A DNA stretch of 64,000 nt from Eleginops maclovinus (GCF_036324505.1 NC_086366.1:12025927-12089926), one strand, 5' to 3'; counted from the first letter of the stretch, positions 1-10,044 are shown. Numbers and translations are program-made. Notes: generated by a model from the sequence alone, not told the origin.

Positions 1-173
1 ATAGTGGCAGGTTGCAGTCAATTATCAGATCCGACAGGATTGAGTTGCTGATGGCTCTCTGCTGTGGATGATTAAAGCTGTAGGTATTGCTTGGAGTTCT
101 TGAAGTCATAAACTGCGATATCATTGGCTGAGTGGTGTCAAATGTGTCCTTAGTAGTGATGTATTCTTCAAAT
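1..173 (-). CDS. hAT transposase exon 2 (partial, leaves window)
   Basis: Downstream of a TAG acceptor (176-174), one minus-strand frame stays open to the window edge. It encodes about 57 residues, beginning FEEYITTKD and including a Ser/Thr/Pro-rich stretch and a SNSILSDLIIDCNLPL-like segment. That order (short linker after BED, then a helix ending in a conserved D and L/P) is typical of ZBED1/Ac-like transposases just before the catalytic domain. The remaining transposase (RNase-H fold and C-terminal dimerisation region) would be left of position 1. The family call is by resemblance only. Confidence 0.6.
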
Positions 174-205
174 CTAGACAGAGGGGAGAAGTGCAAAAAA
201 ACTAC

Positions 206-428
206 TTTTAGCTAGGGTGACCAGACGTCCTCTTTTGCTCGGACATGTCCTCTTTTTACGTCCTGTCCGGAGCGTCCGGGGGGTTTTTATAAATTCATGA
301 AAACGTCTGGTTTTCACTGTTGGGACCATTAAGCGTGTACTTAAATTGACTGGCGCTTCCCCCCACCCCCCAACAATCGCAAGTGTCCTCTTTTTCGCCA
401 CCTCAAATCTGGTCACCCTATTTTAGCT
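206..428. mobile_element. hAT-type MITE with perfect 8-bp TSD
   Basis: The element proper is 214-420 (207 bp). Its ends are imperfectly complementary: AGGGTGACCAGA at the left, and TCTGGTCACCCT plus one A at the right. They form a 12-bp perfect terminal inverted repeat. The flanks are identical 8-mers TTTTAGCT (206-213 and 421-428), the target duplication length of hAT elements. The interior has no ORF of note and repeats the motif GTCCTCTTTTT. It lies in the intron of the larger hAT, so it inserted after that element. Non-autonomous hAT status is inferred from the TIR and TSD. Confidence 0.85.
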
Positions 429-869
429 CATGTTTTCATTGCATAATATTCCATTAATAAATACCATACGGAAATGAAATGGAGACACTTCTATGTTATA
501 TACTACGATTTACTCTTGAAAGTTGCCCATTTCTCATTTATGTCATACATCTCTCATATATCATATACTTATACATACATTTACAGTAATAGGGTTTGTG
601 CATGTTGTTTGGCTGTTATACTATGATTTAACAAAAAAAAAGCAGCTAGCGCTAACAAGCTAACAGCTACATTTGTGTGGTAGACTTTGAACTAGCAACT
701 AGCGCTAGCTAGACCTGATCTGTCAAGTGAATCAATCTGGCAACATGATTAAAACTTAATGTGATGCAAACAGTAAGCTCTTGTCACGTTTGACTGATGG
801 AGATGGGATGTTAGCTGCCAGCTAACGTAAAAATAATGTGAAATTAGCTAGAGACATTAGCCTACTTAC

Positions 870-1057
870 TTTTCTTTGTGTAGTCGGAAATGGCGGATGA
901 AATTTGACGTGGTGCTGGATGTGTCGGATATTTTTGCGCTGCACACCTTGCACACGGCGAATCGTTTCTTTTGTTGAGTTGAATAGTCTTTAAATCCAAA
1001 TTTTATGATTTGGGGAACACTGGCTGCAGTAGCAGCAGAACTGGTAGCACCTTCCAT
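870..1057 (-). CDS. hAT transposase exon 1, BED zinc finger
   Basis: This first coding exon of the inner hAT starts with ATG at 1057 and encodes about 62 residues. After an Ala/Ser/Thr-rich leader comes a BED-type finger: aromatic positions FGFKDY, a CKVC cysteine pair, then RHFRLH as the His pair. BED fingers are the DNA-binding modules of hAT transposases. The exon ends at 870 with two bases of a Lys codon, followed by a perfect GTAAGT donor (869-864). Reading past the donor meets a stop at once, which supports splicing. Splicing to the exon at 173 keeps the frame. No frame lesion is visible in this exon. Confidence 0.75.
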
Positions 1058-1195
1058 CTTCCAAACCCCGACCGCTCTACTGTAGATGGCGGGCGCATCA
1101 CCTAGTAGAGATTACTGGTTGCCAGGTTCGCCCACATGCAACAGGAAACATCCAATCGAAAACATTTTTTATTATTATTATTCACCAATTAACCA

Positions 1196-1375
1196 AGACA
1201 GCAATGACTTGTCGAGTCATTGCATGCAAGTCTAAGTCAAGTCTCAAGTCATGAGTAGCAAGTCCAAGTCAAGTCAAGTCTTTTCTCACTGATGATCAAG
1301 CAAGTCACAAGTCCTCAATCTGGCGACTTAAGTCTGACTCGAGTCAAGTCACTAGACTCGAGTCCCCCATCTCTG
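1196..1375. repeat. Subterminal AAGTC/GACTTG repeats of hAT end
   Basis: About 180 bp are dominated by short interspersed units AAGTC, CAAGTC and GACTCGAGTC in both orientations, ending at the element terminus at 1375. Dense short subterminal repeats next to the terminal inverted repeat are the usual transposase-binding architecture of hAT elements. Confidence 0.65.
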
Positions 1376-1961
1376 TCTCGTCTATACGGCGAGCTATGGT
1401 TGTGTCCGACACTGGAATGGTTTTCAGTTTATTAATGTCAATATCATTTCCATACATGGTTTTACACATATCGGTTGCTGAAGGCAATATTAAATCCTCT
1501 GCAAGTGTGTATGGCTGTTTCTTCTGGGCAATCCGAAGAGCAATTTGATAAGAGCATTTCAAAGCTAGCTCCCCAACTTTGGCTGATTTTCTGATCAATG
1601 TCTGTTGACCTTGGAGGGATTTGAGGCTAGCTTGGAAGTATTCAACAGGTTTGTCTTTTAAGTGGCTGTGTGTTGTCTCCAAGTGACGCTGCAGCTTTGA
1701 TGGCTTCATAGATTCATTTGAAAGAACAGTAGAGCAGATGACACACATTGGAAACTCAATGCCATCTGTCTCCTTAAAGGTAAACCCGAACTTCAGATAA
1801 TGATCTGAATATTTTCGTGTCTTCTCCCTTTTGCGCTTACCCTTATTAGCTGCAACATCTGCAGGCGCAGCAGGTTCTGCCTCGTCACTTGCATGTTCAC
1901 TGGTGGATGGTATCTCGCTTGTGCTTGTTGATTTTTTCGCTCGAGTTACAAAACGATCCAT
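1376..1961 (-). pseudogene. ZBED/hAT transposase N-terminal part, disrupted
   Basis: An open frame from ATG 1961 encodes about 195 residues of a ZBED5/SCAND3-like protein. It has a Ser/Thr/Ala-rich leader with a basic KGKRKREK patch, then a BED finger (about residues 57-95) with a PMCVIC cysteine pair and RHLETTHSH histidines. A helical segment follows, rich in the AKVGELALKCSYQIALRIA pattern seen in this subfamily. Coding homology stops at RRIDE, where the inner hAT terminus begins; the last few residues of the ORF are encoded by that terminus. The remaining catalytic part is absent here. The role would be transposition; in this state it is non-functional. Confidence 0.75.
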
Positions 1962-2070
1962 TTTATATGTATGGTCTTCTCAATAATGTCGCTGCGTGCA
2001 TCCCTGTGTCTGGGTCTTCAGTAAACTGGGGCCTGAATAGGCTCTCGTCCAATCACGGGGAACCTGACAG

Positions 2071-2110
2071 AGCCAGCGCATAGACATAATATTATGTCTA
2101 TGAGCCAGCG
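2071..2110. repeat. 24-bp palindrome flanked by 8-bp direct repeats
   Basis: A perfect 24-bp palindrome (2079-2102; half-site CATAGACATAAT) is bracketed by identical octamers AGCCAGCG (2071-2078 and 2103-2110). This is the geometry of two fused 12-bp terminal inverted repeats with an 8-bp target duplication. It lies in the 5' non-coding part of the ZBED-type hAT. It may instead be a native hairpin of that element. Confidence 0.8.
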
Positions 2111-2339
2111 TGTGTCACACGGCCTCGTGATTGGCACATCTGCCTCCATTTTTCCGTTCGCTATAATATTTTGGATTTGTGTTGTGCATTTAAAGACATT
2201 GCAATTTGTGGGAAAAAACGGTTTGTAAAAAAAATATATATATATAAAAAATTGTCTAATCAACCAAAGATTTCGCGACCCCCCTGCAGTACCTCCGCGG
2301 ACCCCCTGGGGGTCGCGACCCCCCTGTTGAAGACCTCTG

Positions 2340-3465
2340 CTCTACAGCTTTACGTGCGTCTCTGCTCAAGTAGTTTTTCAAATAGAACATTTTCTCATGA
2401 GCTGGGAGAGGCTGGCGGTCTATGAGGGACATGAAGGACATCTTCCAGTCTACATATTTCAGAACTTTGGTTGCTCCGGAGCAGGCAGGCGATTCATACT
2501 GAGTGAGGTAAGGATTGCTTGGGTAAGGCCATCTTTCTCAGGAGATGCTAGTGCAGTGGCGTGTGCTTGTGGATGCTGGTAGGCTTTCGCCGTTGGATTA
2601 AGCTGGCTCTTGAATTCAGCTGTGAGATCAGTCTCTTTTAGCCAGTCTCTGGAGTCATGTTCAAGGCTCTCGTATGCGTTTACTCTCGCCTCTGCTATTC
2701 TTACTTCTGACTCTGCTTGAATTTGCTGTAGCCTTTTCCTTTCCTGCCGCATGTTAGCCTCTATCCTTTTAAGAGCTACTTGCCTTTCTTCTTCTAACCT
2801 TTTAAGCACTAGCTGCTTCTCTTCTTCTAACTTGCTAAGAACTTCTTCTTGAGCTTGTATTTGGTGCACTGCTTTGACCTTTTCTTGTTGAGCTGCGTGT
2901 TCTGCTCCCGCATCTACATGTTTGCTTGAGCCCTTTGAGTGGGTTGAATTTTCTGCTAGAGAGAGTACAGTATCTGTGTTTGTGTGTCCGAAGATAGACC
3001 CATACTCGTCCCTATTAAGTGACATCCTCACTCGTACTTTCTCAAGTTCGCTATTGAAGACCTCTTCTACAGTCTCTAGTCGTTTCTCTACTATTTCGAT
3101 GATCTCTGTAGTGATTGCTATACAAGCATCCATTTTTGGTACTATGTCTGGAGTGGCATTGTGGTTGCGTTGAATGGGCTCATAACATTCACTTACATTG
3201 CATTGTGTCAAATTTGGATATCTTCTCTGATTTTATTCAGTTCATCTTGAGAACAGAATGATTTGAGTGCGGTCCTAACTTTCCCTGCCATCTCTTTCCA
3301 GGAGCCATAAGCTCTCATAAATTCTTTCTTGTGTCTAATGGCTTCCTGTTCGTGCATCTCTAATCCCTTTTCTGTAAATGTTCTTTCACATGAACTAGAC
3401 CTGACTGGATGTAGGTCATCTGTTTGTGAATGTGTGCTATCTACTTCTTCTCCATTAAGTGACAT
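2340..3465 (-). pseudogene. BEL/Pao-like retrotransposon gag remnant
   Basis: Three successive minus-strand reading segments resemble the N-terminal gag-type polyprotein of fish BEL/Pao LTR retrotransposons. They are 3465-3208 (acidic leader, then a SWKEMAGKVRTALK helix), 3211-2459 (long coiled coil rich in EEEKQLVLKRLEEER heptads, about residues 100-180 of this segment) and about 2465-2340 (YVDWKMSFMSLI, then a YLSRDARKAVE end, the typical start of the gag capsid-like region). The frame shifts between segments at about 3210 and about 2463, and the second segment has a stop at 2459, so the copy is dead. Homology ends at 2340, where the hAT terminus starts. Protease, RT and integrase regions are not in the window. 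Confidence 0.7.
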
Positions 3466-4345
3466 TTTAGTTGAAGTTGTGCTGCTGTTTGGTTGTACTG
3501 AACTATAGCTTAATAACTCAGCAAAGGCTTAATATCAAACATGATCGCAATCAAAAGGGTCCCCTTGCCTTTTGTGCAGCAGTCGGCATGAACGAAGTAG
3601 ACTGATCTTGCCTGGGTGCCGGCTGAAGTGCGGGCGTCCGAACAGAAGGTGGCAGTCATGCATCACAGAATGGCGGACGTCGAGCTGATCCTCACTCCAC
3701 GTCGAGCGACGAGTTTTCACTGTAGCGGCCCCTCAATGTTGAATAAACAGGCTTGGAGGGTTTCCATACGGGTGTACTTTTAATTCAGATGAGTGTGCAT
3801 AGCACCAACACCGTGAAAACTGAAAGGAAAATAACAAAGGCAATTTAGCCGCATACAAAATAGTCCTTAGACAAATGCGCTTTAGCATGCTAGCGTCACA
3901 CATTGACAACGGCAATAGCAGGCAACAACAATTACATGAAATGAATCTCATTATTATTTACACAAACGCATGAAATGCATTTGTATGAAATAACACATTA
4001 CATGAATTACATACCTCACTCCGCGTATCAAAGGGTGCTAAAGGGGGGATCCAGGGAAGACTGCCGCCATTATCTCAACTTAGACGTGAGTGGGCGGGCT
4101 AGCGACTCTACGAACTACTCAAAGTACCACTGTCAAACAAATCAAGCACCGACTCAAAAGGGGTGACCAGGAATGCTGTTAAACAAACAAAGTGGTATAA
4201 CAGTTCACAAAAAACACTTTAGGTACTAATTACAATTATATTTTCGTTCTCTGGCTCTACACACGTATCGTCTTACGTAACGTGCCTTCTTCTGTTTTTA
4301 CGTGAACGAGCGTGGGCGCGTTGAGACTAGTCCATCCTGCGGACA
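3466..4345 (-). mobile_element. Probable 5' LTR and leader of the BEL/Pao-like element
   Basis: This non-coding stretch lies upstream (minus strand) of the gag remnant and should contain the 5' LTR and primer-binding site. It is less AT-rich than the DNA beyond about 4350. A possible LTR start is TGTCC reading down from 4345, and a possible end is ACA at 3737 (or 3721), with AATAAA-like TTTATT/AATAAA motifs between. Neither boundary can be proven because the partner LTR is outside the window. Several ORFs of 60-70 codons in it show no recognisable domain. Confidence 0.35.
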
Positions 4346-7244
4346 ACCCGATGTCAAAATAAAGGTCTCATGAGATAAAGCACAGAAAATAATAATCCAA
4401 ATAAAACACTGCTAGTGGTCATTTACAGTGGGAAACTCTGCTTTACATCCCTACTGATTGAAACAAAGACCTTTTTAAGACCTTTAAAATGTGTTTGTCA
4501 TAAGTTTTACAATCACTCTTTTTTGTACTTAAAACAGTGGGACAGTGAGGCAAGCATGAACATTACCACTTCACTGAAAAAGCTTAATTGAATGAAGCCA
4601 TCATTATTGTTTTTCATTTACCCGACTGCCATGTGTCAAAATGTGTTCTGTGCCTGCTGCTGTTTATTCTGAGCTGCACTTGAACGCAGCACAAACAGAG
4701 GCATAAAAAGGCCTTTCTGTAGTTTGTCCTGCAGCACACTGTCACTCATTCTTGTAGCTGGTAGTGTAATGGTAATAGTGAAAAAGAAGTATTCAGAAAA
4801 ATCAGCTTCAGATCAACGGGTTACTCTACTTTTGCTTTTATTTTCTCTCAAAAAACAATGTTCTATTAATCAAGTCCTAACTTTTTTGCTTTTCTTAAAT
4901 CAGCTGAGCTATTCAACCATTATTCACATGTTCCTGGTTGGCAATCACCTGCATACAGTACCTATATTACAGATTTTACCAGTTTTTTACTTTTTTCTGA
5001 TACTCAACTTAGATCATTGTTTAACTAATTTTGCCATCTGGCTCCTGTTTCCCAAAAATAAATATTATATGATTATAAAGATAGCTTACTCTTTAAATTT
5101 TAACCATGAGAAGAACAAAACAAGGCATTGCAGGATGTTGTTCTCTTGTAACGTGTGATGGGCCTTTTTTCGCTATTTGCTGACCTTCTTAAGACTTATC
5201 ATGAACTAGTCAATTGAAAGATAAAGGTTGTTAAATCAATATAGAAAATAATCCATAGTTGCAGGTCATATATTTACTTTAGTATTTGATACACCAATTT
5301 GTCACCTCAAAGTCATAGATTTCTACTGTAAAAACTTTTACAACAATTCCTACAAAATCACAAGAGAGTTTCAGTCGTTTTATTATGAACAGGAGACTTG
5401 CCAGTTATGTGGCAGCCATAGTATTTAAAAAGTTACATTCATGTCTTCAAATCCTCTTTCCCACAGTTTGTCATACAAAAGCAGCTGTTTTCTCTTTCTC
5501 CATTAAACTAGGAATGCCTTTGCCATACAGGAATACCTTATAGGAGCAATCTATAATGACTGCAGTCAGATCTCTGGAAATAATTTACAACCTTATCAAA
5601 AACTTTCATCCAGACCACTTTCATCAATGATATCTGATTATAATCCAATTTCCTCAAATCACACCAATTATTTTAAGAAGAAAAAAATGACAGATTTGAC
5701 CCCACACCACCCACCATGAATAATAAGTGGTTTCACAACTATGCCATGTAAACTCTAAACACCGGTCAATACCAACACCTCAGCTTCAACAGCAACACAC
5801 GAGAAACAAAACAAAATTAATTTGAAAATCCTTATTAGTTTACGGTCCTTTTATACAACAGAAATCTGTTTATTATAACAACAAAGGAAAGGCAAAACCT
5901 TTTATGGATTCAGGTGTTTGTGACTGTAATGTGCCTCTGGTGGAAGACTGGAATAAGCCCTATCAATAGAACAAATAAATGCAATAAAGCTGTAATTTGT
6001 CAGGCTTTACTGGAAAATTATGAATCACCTTCCCTAAACAAAGAATACCGTCTTTACATGACTCTGGAGGAAATGGTCTGTTTACAACAACAAAACAGAG
6101 ATCATAGTGTTGCTTTGAATATACTATCAAACATAGCGCATTTGTACATACAGCACATGTGGAAGCATTTGTATGCTAATGAAATAAAGCACAGTGTTAT
6201 GTTTATCTTCTTCACAGCTTTGCCCACTGCAAGCACAACATTTTAAGACATGAGCGGTGATAGACTTTTCAGCATCAGGGAGGACACTGGAGGGCTCACA
6301 TGGCTACGAGACCTAAGACTCGTTGTGGTGAAGATGGGATACAAACAGGTTAATCTCAGGGCCAACATAGAAAGTGTAGCTGTGTCCCAAAATCCATACT
6401 ACAAAATAACTCTAAGCAGGATTAGAATATCATTAGCTCACACTAGATAAAGCAAAAAGTAAACAATAAACAATCAGTATGCATATAAAAAAACACCACC
6501 TGCTATTTAAGTGTACTGTACCTTTGATGGACCACAATGCATTGCACAAAAGACTTGCACGAGCTGCTCAACGCTAAACAAAATAAATACATAACGTGGA
6601 AAAAGGTGAAACCATAGTGGCCTTTGTTGTTGTAGTTTGATTGATATATGAAGGTACAAGTATTCCTTAATTTCATTTTCCTTTAATTTTGTTATTATAC
6701 ATTGCAAAAACTGTGCAATTTCAAGTATAGTACACAGTTAATATGCTCATGGAAGTGGGACAAAATGTGTCTTCTTTACGTTAGTTTTTAAACTGTTGTC
6801 AAAACACTGCCAATTTATAAGATAAATGTTGTGATATTCACTATTTATTATTGTAATGAAATCCTAAAGCAACTTGAAATTGTCCTGACTAAAAAGCAGT
6901 ATCTGTGTAGCATAAACCTACTCATTGAGAACCTTTTCTAGTGTAACTTTTCTTTGAAACATTTAGATTTGATGTGAAAATAATTGTCTTAGGTTTGAGT
7001 TCCACTGCCAGGGTAGAGAAGCAGGAAAGTATGGAGAGACTGACTAGCATGTTGTAACATTTGGTCTTAAGATTGGATTCCTTCAAAGCAAAAACAATGA
7101 ATAATAACACCAGATTTATCCATTTCACTCAACCTGGTAAAGAAGTCTTACACCACAGTCTCAGCTGTGGTAAAACTTAACGTACAGATATTGATATGCT
7201 GATTCATACTGTCTGACATCTACAGATCTACCCCCGTTGGTCCC
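4346..7244. other. Gene-free stretch; probably includes rnf26 3' UTR
   Basis: This AT-rich DNA has no recognisable coding region. Its longest ORFs (4724-5158 and 5914-6246, plus strand) are low-complexity hydrophobic or compositionally random and lack a convincing start context or homology. The part nearest rnf26 is presumably its 3' UTR. Minus-strand AATAAA candidates (plus-strand TTTATT) occur near 6845, 5870 and 5375. I cannot tell which is used. Confidence 0.4.
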
Positions 7245-8591
7245 TCATAGATACACGTCCATGCTGTCGAGGATCATGTGCCGGCAGAGCGGGCAGTTCT
7301 GTTGGTATATGGGCTGCCTCAACAGGATGTTCGTACAGTCTTTACACAAGCAGAGGTGCCTGCATGGCAGCAGCACCACCGTCTTGGTGCAGTCCTGACA
7401 GATCACGCACTTCTTCCTTTCCTCCTGCTCCTTCAGCAGAGTCAGCAGATTCTCAGCAGGTAGAGGTTTACTGTCTTTGCCTGAAGCCCTTTGCTTCTTA
7501 AGTGGTCTGTCTGTGCTGGATGAGGGCAAAACTAAATCCAGCAGCTCCTGGTGGGCTCCATCTCCTGCTCTTCCATCTGGAGGGTCCCGCCTCTCCTCTA
7601 CAGGGTTGCCGTCGCCGCGCACTCTGTCGCGGTTGTCCCTGGTGAGATGTGTCCTCAGAGCCAAACCTAGGCTTCTAAGTTGAGAAAGCTGCTGCCAAAG
7701 TCCTCTCTCCAGCAGATAGAGGTTATGGAGCAATCTCTGCAGACGCTGCATGGCAACACGTAAAACACGTGGGGTGCTCTGTAAGGCAAAATTGAGGCGA
7801 TGGAGAGCCACATAGAGTCTGCGTGAAGCAGGAAATGAGTTGATGCAATCCACTATTCGCACTGCAGCCTGTCTGGTCAGCTCTGGATTCAGGTAGGCGG
7901 TGGTAGTTAGAGCAATAGTAATAGTGAGCAGGAGACCATAAATGTTCAATATGAAGATGCTGATAAACATATGCACCAATGACACCAGAAAGTCCAACAC
8001 CAGTTTACAGGGTGACCAAAGGAAAGCCGAAGTCCCAACCAGGCTGCTGTAGAGGAAGGTGAAGGAGGTCAGCGTGAACTCCAGCACCTTCTGCAGAGGG
8101 CTGGAGACCGTTTGCCACACACTGGCCACCACTGAGCACACGTTCTGGGTGGCGATGAGTGCAAAGTTGACCACAGTGTTGATGAAGTAGACCACCAGGC
8201 TGACAGCGATGCCACAGCCCTCCACCACAGACAGCATACCTCGACACAGCTGCTCCTTCCCACGAAGCAGGACGTGCATGGACAGGTAGCCCACCATCTT
8301 CAAGCTCTCCAGCAGCCCCTCTAGAGCCAGCACCAGGCTCCCCAGCATGGTGACAGTGCCGTGGGCTACGTTGGACGTGGCCTCTGCCATGGACACCAAG
8401 AAGAACAGGGTGAAGTTCCCCAGCTCCAGCACCGAGTTGAGGAGCAGGGTGGGCAGGCTGTTTATAAAGGTGATCACCGCCAGCACGGTCCGCACCACGG
8501 TGTGGACGAGGACAAAATTCAGGTCCAGCAGTAAGCAAACGGCTTCCAGGCATTTTCCAACCGTGGAGATGATGAAGTCCACCAAACCCAT
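7245..8591 (-). CDS. rnf26: E3 ubiquitin-protein ligase RNF26
   Basis: A complete 448-residue single-exon coding region starts from an ATG in strong context (ACCATGG, 8591). RNF26 is an ER-membrane RING E3. Work on mammals links it to perinuclear endosome positioning through SQSTM1 and to STING ubiquitination. Residues about 1-235 are strongly hydrophobic, with several membrane segments (for example around 15-60, 60-110, 125-160 and 205-235). Residues 240-330 are helical and basic, and 330-390 are polar and disordered. A C-terminal C3HC4 RING (395-434) shows CVIC, the CRHLCLCKDC core and CPLC, and the protein ends with an acidic/aliphatic tail (DSMDVYL). Length and architecture fit the vertebrate family (about 430 residues). 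All zinc ligands are present and no lesion is seen. Its position beside mcam and cbl matches human 11q23.3. Confidence 0.95.
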   Translation of the reverse strand: MGLVDFIISTVGKCLEAVCLLLDLNFVLVHTVVRTVLAVITFINSLPTLLLNSVLELGNFTLFFLVSMAEATSNVAHGTVTMLGSLVLALEGLLESLKMVGYLSMHVLLRGKEQLCRGMLSVVEGCGIAVSLVVYFINTVVNFALIATQNVCSVVASVWQTVSSPLQKVLEFTLTSFTFLYSSLVGTSAFLWSPCKLVLDFLVSLVHMFISIFILNIYGLLLTITIALTTTAYLNPELTRQAAVRIVDCINSFPASRRLYVALHRLNFALQSTPRVLRVAMQRLQRLLHNLYLLERGLWQQLSQLRSLGLALRTHLTRDNRDRVRGDGNPVEERRDPPDGRAGDGAHQELLDLVLPSSSTDRPLKKQRASGKDSKPLPAENLLTLLKEQEERKKCVICQDCTKTVVLLPCRHLCLCKDCTNILLRQPIYQQNCPLCRHMILDSMDVYL

Positions 8592-9115
8592 GGTATTGTA
8601 TCATTAACTCTGAGTTTACCTATCGGTGCTCTCAGGTGGTCCCAACGACAAAGTCCATGTCTGTTTGTTTGTTCAGAGAGAGATACTCAGACGTGTTACA
8701 TGTTGCTCGGTTGTCCTGTGTGTCAAGCTAAACAATACGCCATTCCTTGTTCCGGTAAAAAGACGATAAAAATACCTTTCTTCCTCGTATTTGTACCGAT
8801 GAAACGACGAGCTAACATAGTAAACACACGCGTTACAGTGGCGGATGTTTAGTTTCAAACGAGTCACACACTTCCGTTTGTCCCCTTGGTTTCGTTTTGG
8901 CTCTGCGTTCAGATCATGGTCCAGAACATGTCCCTAGTTACATGGTCACTTTACAAAATATGTAATCCGTGCAAAGAAAAGGTAAACTCGGGTAAAACGG
9001 AGAAAATCATCCAAATAGCTTCGATATGTTTATCGTCTCTACTGTGGCCGCCATATTTGTTTTGGTCACGGCAGCTCACCCCTCTACTTCCTTCCGGTGA
9101 GATTGAGCAACGTCA
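8592..9115 (-). promoter_or_regulatory. rnf26 5' UTR and TATA-less promoter
   Basis: Reading towards rnf26 on the minus strand, this region shows housekeeping-promoter motifs and no TATA box. There is an ETS-type ACCGGAAG (9098-9091), a TGACG half CRE (9115-9111), a YY1-like AAATATGGCGGCCAC (9058-9044) and another CGGAAGTG ETS site near 8876. The YY1 motif commonly overlaps transcription starts, so a start near 9040-9060 is plausible. The 5' UTR may be contiguous or spliced; no unambiguous donor and acceptor pair is visible. Confidence 0.5.
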
Positions 9116-9284
9116 CAGAACCGTTTTTTTGTTAAATGATAAATAACGTATAAATAAATATAGAGTTAAAATATATACAAAAATACTTCAAATGTAATAA
9201 AGATAGGCATTTTTGGTAATATAGCAAAATGTAATAATAGTGTTTAAATAATAACAATAACTGCTAACAATTCTCAATTTGAGT

Positions 9285-9826
9285 AAACATACTTCACGAG
9301 GTCAAAATACTCAATTTAAAGTAAAAGTACTGCCTCCAGAAAGATCCTTAAGTAAAAGTACACAAGTACAATAAGAAACATGTACTTAAAGTGTTAGGAG
9401 TAAAAGAATCAAGGCAGATTTTTTTTTTTTTACAAATATGTAATTATTTTTAAAATATTGAAAACAAAAGCAGTGAATCTTCACATTTTAAAAATCTGGA
9501 ACTGGGAAATGTTAAGAAAAGAATCATCTTAAAACCAATACATTTGCTATGAAACCACTCATGATTTTAGTTCAACTCAAATATTATGTTGGATAGTTTA
9601 ATTTATACCAAATAATCATATTTTTAAAATGTTTCCCAAGTACTGTGTGTGAAATCTGAATGTATAAAGTAACTAGTAAATTAATCTGTACAGTAAATGT
9701 ATTGGAGTAAAAGGTACAAAATTGGCTTCCAAAATATAATAGATTGAAAATATTTGGGTAAAGTACAATAGCTCAAATGTGTACTACAGTTCTTGACTAA
9801 ATGTACTTAGTTACTTTCCACCACTG
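9285..9826. mobile_element. Non-autonomous hAT fragment (AAGTAAAAGTAC family)
   Basis: The block carries repeated AAGTAAAAGTAC and GTACTTAGTTAC motifs and ends at 9826 in GTTACTTTCCACCACTG-like sequence. Inverted, this gives the CAGTGGTGGAAAGTAAC terminus of a hAT family very common in teleosts. The left terminus is not recognisable, so the copy is decayed or truncated. The assignment rests on remembered family sequence. Confidence 0.5.
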
Positions 9827-10044
9827 CTAACATAGTTCGGACAAATCACCTTTTTGGTTTTAACAGTTTTGCAGAAAGATAAATAGAAATCTATGAGTTA
9901 TTTTAAAATTCAATATCATATCAACTTAAATTGATATATAAATTCAGTCATGTATATATCTTTTATGAAATATTTTCATCCCTAATACTCATTAATGAGG
10001 TTGAACAGAAAGTTGACAGTAAAAGAATGTGGAGTATTTGTTAA

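Larger units (their letters stand above)
1..1375 (-). mobile_element. hAT transposon (BED-finger, Ac-like), 5' part
   Basis: The 5' part of an autonomous-type hAT DNA transposon reads leftwards and runs off the window start. Its terminus lies at 1375, where the minus strand begins CAGAGATGGGGGACTCGAGT, a CAG-starting hAT-like end. It is followed by subterminal repeats of AAGTC/GACTTGA units (about 1196-1375). Two coding exons follow: a BED zinc-finger exon (1057-870) and a transposase exon (173 to below 1). They are joined by an intron with consensus GTAAGT and TAG borders. The element interrupts the ORF of another hAT at 1376. The candidate 8-bp target copy next to 1375 is TCTCGTCT (1376-1383); its partner would be outside the window. 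The intron is itself invaded by a MITE (214-420). The exact hAT family is not assigned. Confidence 0.75.
1376..2339 (-). mobile_element. ZBED-type hAT transposon, 5' segment, interrupted
   Basis: This is the 5' segment of a second, older hAT on the minus strand. Its terminus is at 2339, where the minus strand starts CAGAGGTCTTCAACAGGGGG, a CAG-starting end of the kind seen on ZBED-derived hAT elements. A GC-rich region with repeated GGGGGTCGCGACCCCC-like blocks follows (about 2274-2325). It sits inside the gag remnant of a BEL/Pao retrotransposon: gag coding homology stops exactly at 2340. The candidate target copy is CTCTACAG (2340-2347). The rest of the element is displaced beyond the window by the hAT inserted at 1375/1376. 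Confidence 0.7.

Noticed and set aside
866..1057. Treating the BED ORF as ending at its stop, as a small BED-only protein
   Set aside because: The stop lies inside a consensus GTAAGT donor, and the matching exon at 173 continues the frame.
4724..5158. 144-codon plus-strand ORF rich in Leu/Phe/Ile
   Set aside because: AT-rich composition explains the hydrophobicity; no domain, no plausible start context or splice partners, and not recognised.
5914..6450. Two consecutive plus-strand ORFs (110 and 66 codons)
   Set aside because: They lie opposite the presumed rnf26 3' UTR, have no recognisable domain and differ in frame without splice support.
8005..8607. 199-codon and shorter ORFs overlapping rnf26 in other frames or antisense
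   Set aside because: Shadow frames of the GC-rich rnf26 coding sequence; His/Gly/Ala/Arg-rich with no domain.
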